A stretch of 64,000 bases of DNA from Biscogniauxia marginata (taxonomy: Eukaryota > Ascomycota > Sordariomycetes > Xylariales > Xylariaceae). The DNA lies in contig MU404112.1 of the NCBI GenBank assembly GCA_022695795.1, positions 186,001 to 250,000 on the forward strand, read 5' to 3'. Of the stretch, positions 58,731 to 64,000 are shown piece after piece (the stretch's first letter is position 1; each line of letters begins with the position of its first letter). The translations under genes were made by a program, and so were the position numbers. Below the pieces are notes generated by a model, which saw nothing but the letters and a program-made list of their open reading frames with translations, ran no database searches and was not told where the DNA came from.

Positions 58731-61700
58731 ATGTCGCCTATAGAGACACCCGGTCCGGCCTTCGCAGCCGATCTACCTGGCAGTCTTCCGATGATACATG
58801 GACTAGAAGACACATCCTCGCTAGTCGGCAAGAGCCAGCACTCTCGAGCAGAATGGGAAGCTATAAAGAACATCATAGAAATCTACTACGTGGACAATAA
58901 TTACACTCTTCCCGCCCTTATGGGCATCTTGTCAGAGGAGCCTTGGAATTTCCATGCATCGTGAGTGTCCTCTCTCTCTATTCTACAGGTTCGCTATAGG
59001 ATAATACTAAAGACGTAAAGGCAAAAAATGTTCAAGACGCAATTTAAGCGATGGGGATTTGAAAAGAATGTAACTAAGAATCGGGTCCGCGAACTTCTTC
59101 GACCCGACATAATAAGGAATGGCGCCCGAAAGGCCATCGGCATAGACCGTATTGATAGATATCTCAAGCGGAAGAAACTACAAAAGAAAGAAGACAGTAT
59201 GCCCCCTCCGCCTCCGCCCCGGGACAGTACAAATATCCCGGACATCCCGGAGCTCGGTGGCAGAAATACTATCTCGGAAATTTCGGAGCTTGATAGTACA
59301 CCTATCAACCTTCAGGAGCCCTGTGAGTTTGCTGCAAAGGGCAATAACAAATACCGCCTTGCTTTTCACGATACGTAAGTCTAAAATGATGCTCAAATTT
59401 TTCTACATGAACTAATGATTACCAGCGAAGGGCTCAATCAAGAAAACTTCACATCGATTGGGCCGTTTTCCGAGAGCGTATATAGGGCGGACTCATGGGG
59501 CTCACAGGAGTACTATGAATTTAATACGAGTTTAAGAAAGTGTGGCAATGGGTGTGCTTGTCGGTCTCTCAGTCCTGGAACCCATGCCTTTCACGTCGTA
59601 ATTGTCCGGCCACACAGTATCCGGGTTGAGATTTTAAGTCGTGAACTACTTTCTACTCTCATCGACATCGCCAAATTCTACCCAGAAGATATGGCCAGGG
59701 TGAAGTTTAACCCAAGTATAGGTGCATATTCAGAATATGTTGATGGCCTCGCGCTTCTACGCTCGTATCGATGCCTAAAGGAGAGCCTACCCGTCGGTAG
59801 CAGTGCCAGAGGTTTTTCATTCACAAAAGGGTGGCATGAACTCCGGCTTCTAGTCGAAGGCTTCTTGGAAGACGGTAATATCTGGTCTCTTTTCCGATAC
59901 GAAAAGCTTCAGTCAACAGGTGTCCTTGATAGGGAACTCTTGAGATTGTTCATGAGACAGAGGCTATTACGTGGCATTCAAAGCCTCGATAATGGATTTC
60001 AAGCCGTCGAGAATTCAGCTGGTCTAGGCTCAATGGAGCTGGACTCAATAGTGCAGTATGACCACAACCACGGCCTCGGAACGCTAGATACTATCTCAAC
60101 AGACTCTAGCGGACGAGAAAGCAATGAAACACAGACGGTGATCGACGAATCCGTGTTAGATTACGATGAATTCGCTACCTATGGCTTCCTTCCAACCAAC
60201 CACAACATTGCAGGCTTCTACGACTTATCACGACCCCAACCGTTATTGCCGCAGTTGATAGGGAGTGTCCATAACATTGACATTCTACCCCTAGAAACCC
60301 TCAACGGTGGCCTTGGCTCGGTGGATACTCCCGCGGAGCTATTCGGCGAGTGGTATACACAGACCGAACTTGACGATAATCTGGTCTCTGCTTGCCATTC
60401 AGGGACGACAGAAACAGCTCGATCATTGATCGCTCTTGGAGCTAATGTAAATGCATACACCGCATTCGATGAGAACCGGTGTACTCCAACTATCGCGGCT
60501 ATTGAATCCAACCACAGTGAGATTGTTCATCTACTGATACAAGAAGGGGCGAAACTGAATCTGAGAGCACTGTCACAAAAGCACATGGAAGCCTTTGAGT
60601 ATACGCCTATCTACGCTGCCGTTCACCTGGGTAATTATGAGCTGGTCAAATCGCTTCTAGATAATGGTGCAGACATCAACGCTTTCAGCACTATCCAGAC
60701 ACCTGGCCGTACCTCCAACTTGACTGCTTTAACAGAAGCAGCAAAAGGTAATCGACAAGAGATATTTGAATTGCTACTAATGAAGGATACAACCTTCCAA
60801 ACCGGCCTGAAATCTATTGAGTTCGTCCCTCCGGGCAACTCCTCGGCTGCGCGCAGATCCGATAATTTGATATCTGCAGCATCTACCGGGAACACGGCTG
60901 GTATCCTTGAAGCACTGAGAACCGGATCAAATATTAATGCAGTATCATTTCGAGGTACTGCGCTTAGTGCCGCTGCTCGGAAAAAGAAAGGCCAGGCTAT
61001 TAAAATGCTGCTTAAACATGGCGCCAACGTGCAGGTCACGATTCTATACCTCACCCGCTCCGGATTTCATAAAACATCAGAAAGACTGCTTAAGATTGTA
61101 TATGGCAGTGACAGCAATTTTCAGAATCTCCATAAACGGTTTATACATCAGTACAAGCAGGTCTCACGGGCCTGTACAGAGTCCAACGCTGCCAACCTTC
61201 AGGTCTTCAGCCGGCAAAATCCTAGTTACCGCCGTGCGTGGTCTACCGGAATAGACATCATGAAGAAAGTATGTAATGGTGATGCTCCAACTGAGGTATC
61301 TGACACAGCGGCATTCCTTGCCGTGGCGCGAGCTATTGCAGAAACCCTAGTTGGCTCTATCGGAGATATGACCATGATCGACAAGTTCGACAACGATCTC
61401 TCGCGCTGGCAGCAGCTTTTCCCCTTCGAAGAAGATTTGCTATCGTATCGAAAGGTTGTGCAGCTGGTCTGGGAGGTCAAGCTCAGTGAAGCAATTTTCT
61501 ATGACACTGACATTGAAGACCAAGAGACTCTAGATCGTTTCCGCGACCTTATTTCAATGCTAATTAATGGCGCGTGTGAGCCACTCGGCCTCGACGGCCA
61601 CGGGTTCCATAGCCTTGACTCGAGTATGTTCAGGTGGCGTAAAGAGAAAGCTGCCAGTATCAACACGATACCCTGCGGCCCACGCTTTGGCAATATCCTG

Positions 61701-62336
61701 CAGAGTTCTGGAGACGATCCCGTTACCCCTACCCAGCGGCTTGAACTCAGAGATAGGGGATATTCCTTAGCATATCCAGAACCAAATAGTTTCGGAAATA
61801 TCGGCATGGTTACAGCTCCGCAGCGGAACATGCATAGACATTCAGACTATCTCCCGGGAGCTAATAGAGTCGCTGAGTCCTTGATCAGGGGTGCTATCTT
61901 TGCCATAACGTTCACATTCTTACGAGGTACGCCACGGTCCTACCCGATCTATCCTCCTTCCTTTTACATGGTTCTCATTCCCATCACACTACCAATCTTC
62001 AGGAAATAGTTAACTGTTAGTCTAGTAATCCAACGAACACTGGGTATATCAGGATCCCTAGGTGATCTTGTCGGCGCCGGGACTCTCGCACAGCGAATGT
62101 CTGCTTTCCGCCGCTACTTTATTCTGCCTTCAATTCACTTCACCGTATCATGCGCGCTGTTTACGTCAGAGCAAAGCGTACCCAGCACCTCGAGCAATCC
62201 CGTTATACCCCCGGATGTGACTAGCCCGCCAGTGGTAGCGTCCTCAACGTCGTTGCCACCGTCACGTTGTCTGCCCACCGAACAGCCGTCACAGCAATGG
62301 TATAATTTGCTAGGTCACGGTGGCTATTGGATGTAG
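58731..62336 (+). CDS. Clr5-domain ankyrin-repeat protein
   Basis: Exons 58731-58960, 59021-59374, 59426-61926 and, by my model, 62026-62336 (1131 aa). Without the last splice the frame stops at 62009 (1055 aa). A Clr5 domain (about 40-95) spans the first junction: WEAIKNIIEIYYVDNNYTL, then FHASQKMFKTQFKRWGFEKN. Clr5 was named in fission yeast for mating-type silencing and is common at the N-terminus of mould proteins, where its role is unknown. Residues about 190-500 are unique; ankyrin repeats follow (about 507-726: SLIALGANVNAYTAF, LLIQEGAKLNL, SLLDNGADINAFST, LRTGSNINAVS, MLLKHGANVQV). The C-terminal region contains a hydrophobic stretch (GAIFAITFTFLR) and, after the proposed intron, VIQRTLGISGSLGDLVGAGT. 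Such proteins resemble fungal signalling or allorecognition receptors; function unknown. Confidence 0.85.
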
Positions 62337-64000
62337 AAGCGAGAGGGTGGTACAAGCATACCTAGGTTAAATATCACTGCAATTGGTGTGTAGAGGGAGC
62401 CTAAGCACATTTCCACTGGCTTTGTAAAATTGGTTTCCTTGATTTCTGGTTAGCATTTCTGGTGGTATATATCTCGTTACGTTTCTGTTACCAAGCTTAC
62501 ATGCAATATGGTGTTATTTAGCAATGAATATCGCATGTCGTGACGATCTCTTTATTTATATACACCTGAATCAATATTAGTAAACAGTTTAATATCTCTA
62601 TATACTTCCTTACTCACTCAGCTAAGTTGACTTACACACTAGGTCAACCTAGATAAAGGAATAGGATATTTTAATCATATTGACAGTATTATTTACACAT
62701 GTCGCTTCGCTTAAGCTCGGGTGTATATATGGACATGTTACTCTATGAGCTAGAGCAGCACTTTACTCTAGAATATTGTTTTTGTTAAACAGTCTTTTTA
62801 GAAGGGAAAAAAGGGGAAAAGATAAAGAAGAAGTACAAAAAAATAAAAGGCTTTCAAGGGCTCCTTTAGAGGCTCCTTTAATAGGTGGTAGTGTGACTCG
62901 TATTAACTATAAGCCAGAGAGGTTAACAAGGGTTATCATAAGTACAGTCTTCATTGGGAACAAAGGTGTTATTTCGTAAGTATCTTAAGAGACAAACTAT
63001 TCCTGATGTATATTAGTTATTACAGCTCTTTGCATAATATCATCACCATCATTGATACCTTCCATTCATTACCCACAATACCGCAAGACTTCGTGACGAA
63101 AACGCGAGCGAATCCGTTTTTAACTCTTAACTACCCAAGGTACCTACCTACATTCTTTCTCGCCCAGTTTACTCCTACCTTGCTTGCCTACTAACCAAGA
63201 TATACTTGGCCATCAACTCAGATTCACCAATTAAAATCTCATCCTTGTCTTTCCCTCGTAAGCACTCACTTTACTTACTTCGAAAATAGGAATAAAGTCT
63301 ATAAAGGAAAAGAGAGGAAATAACCAGAGAAATAAATAAAAAGGCAAGTTAAGCACCTTTAAATCAAACCCCTTTCTTATTTAAACCTAGGTACCTTTTT
63401 ACTATACCTTCCTGCTCCTTTCACATTGAAACCTCCGACAATAGACATGAAGATTCTTGAAAAAAAAATATGAAGCGGGATATTTTATTAAAAGTGTTGT
63501 TTACTATCCCTCAAGCCTCCTGAACGAGATCGTGATTAACCTAGGTTAGACAGTAACGATCGACTAGGAAATTTCACCATAGTAGTACTTTTACAAGTTT
63601 CTATTCTTTTCCCTTTTTCTAAGATGTTTCAATTACGCACATTTTTTTGAAGCATGGAGTCTTTCCACTGAGGTTAGGCCAAAACTTGGAACAGTCACAA
63701 TTGTCACACGTAGTCCCTATGAAACATATCACGTTTTCACACGGCACAATTATTCATCTAACTCGTAGTCAATTGCGTCGAAAATATAGAGAAACCAGGT
63801 AGACGGATAGTAGCTCATGAAAGTTCCCACGCTCAGTGCTTTCGTATAAGCTTTTCTGTATCCACGGCCGCAGGTCAGCTTTGTTGACCTCAGAGACTTT
63901 GTATCATCTCTATAACACTGATCAAGACAGAAACAATGCGCCGAGCCGTCTCATGATATTCGCCAAGATTGGCATGGGGTCGTAGTCTATAAGCAGAGAG
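62337..64000. other. Gene-poor end of window
   Basis: AT-rich DNA with no firm gene. Two short open frames, 62776-62978 and 63004-63194, would join at a GTAAGT donor (62968) and TTACAG acceptor (63026), but there is no ATG for the first part and no family likeness; a transposon or gene remnant is possible. Confidence 0.4.

Overview
This window is nuclear DNA from a filamentous ascomycete (Pezizomycotina, probably Sordariomycetes or a close class). The genes carry short introns, mostly 50-115 nt, with GT...AG ends and CTAAC/CTAAT-like branch sites. The protein families are typical of moulds: CFEM, SUN/GH132, spherulin cupin, Clr5-ankyrin, SLATT_fungal. One AT-saturated island carries C-to-T and G-to-A changes between repeat copies, the mark of repeat-induced point mutation (RIP). 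I see no rRNA, tRNA, CRISPR or secondary-metabolite backbone gene. Exon boundaries were worked out by hand from splice signals and reading-frame continuity; none is backed by transcripts.

Layout. 0.2-3.4 kb: meiotic MutS homologue MSH5 (+). 4.2-5.2 kb: CFEM cell-wall protein (-). 7.9-10.0 kb: CorA-like two-TM transporter (+), seven exons including a 24-nt exon. 11.3-12.6 kb: ethanolamine/choline kinase (+). 14.1-15.4 kb: unrecognised protein (-), divergent from a PD-(D/E)XK-like protein (+, 15.7-17.0 kb). 17.0-19.1 kb: RIP-degraded AT island holding a 438-bp fold-back element and a pair of direct repeats, one intact and one RIP-mutated. 20.8-22.4 kb: SUN-family wall protein (-). 25.8-26.6 kb: secreted spherulin-like cupin (+). 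28.6-30.5 kb: hexose transporter (-), one of whose introns consists wholly of an 11-bp tandem repeat. 34.8-37.4 kb: ABC-F ATPase (-). 38.6-40.2 kb: lipid/sphingoid kinase-like protein (-). 40.7-42.8 kb: tRNA dimethyltransferase TRM1 (-). 43.1-43.5 kb: small unknown protein (-), divergent from the SLATT-domain protein (+, 44.5-45.4 kb). 47.3-50.5 kb: oligopeptide (OPT) transporter (-). 51.7-52.5 kb: 5-formyl-THF cyclo-ligase (+), tail to tail with the snRNP protein SmE (-, 52.7-53.1 kb). 53.9-57.2 kb: karyopherin MTR10 (+). 58.7-62.3 kb: Clr5-ankyrin protein (+). The last 1.7 kb is gene-poor.

The genes do not form one pathway. The core consists of housekeeping functions (mismatch-family meiosis factor, tRNA modification, splicing, nuclear import, folate, phospholipid synthesis) interspersed with surface and transport functions (CFEM, SUN, cupin, CorA, hexose and OPT transporters). 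Three lineage-restricted genes look like fast-evolving or conflict-type proteins: the PD-(D/E)XK-like protein beside the RIP island, the SLATT two-TM protein, and the Clr5-ankyrin protein.
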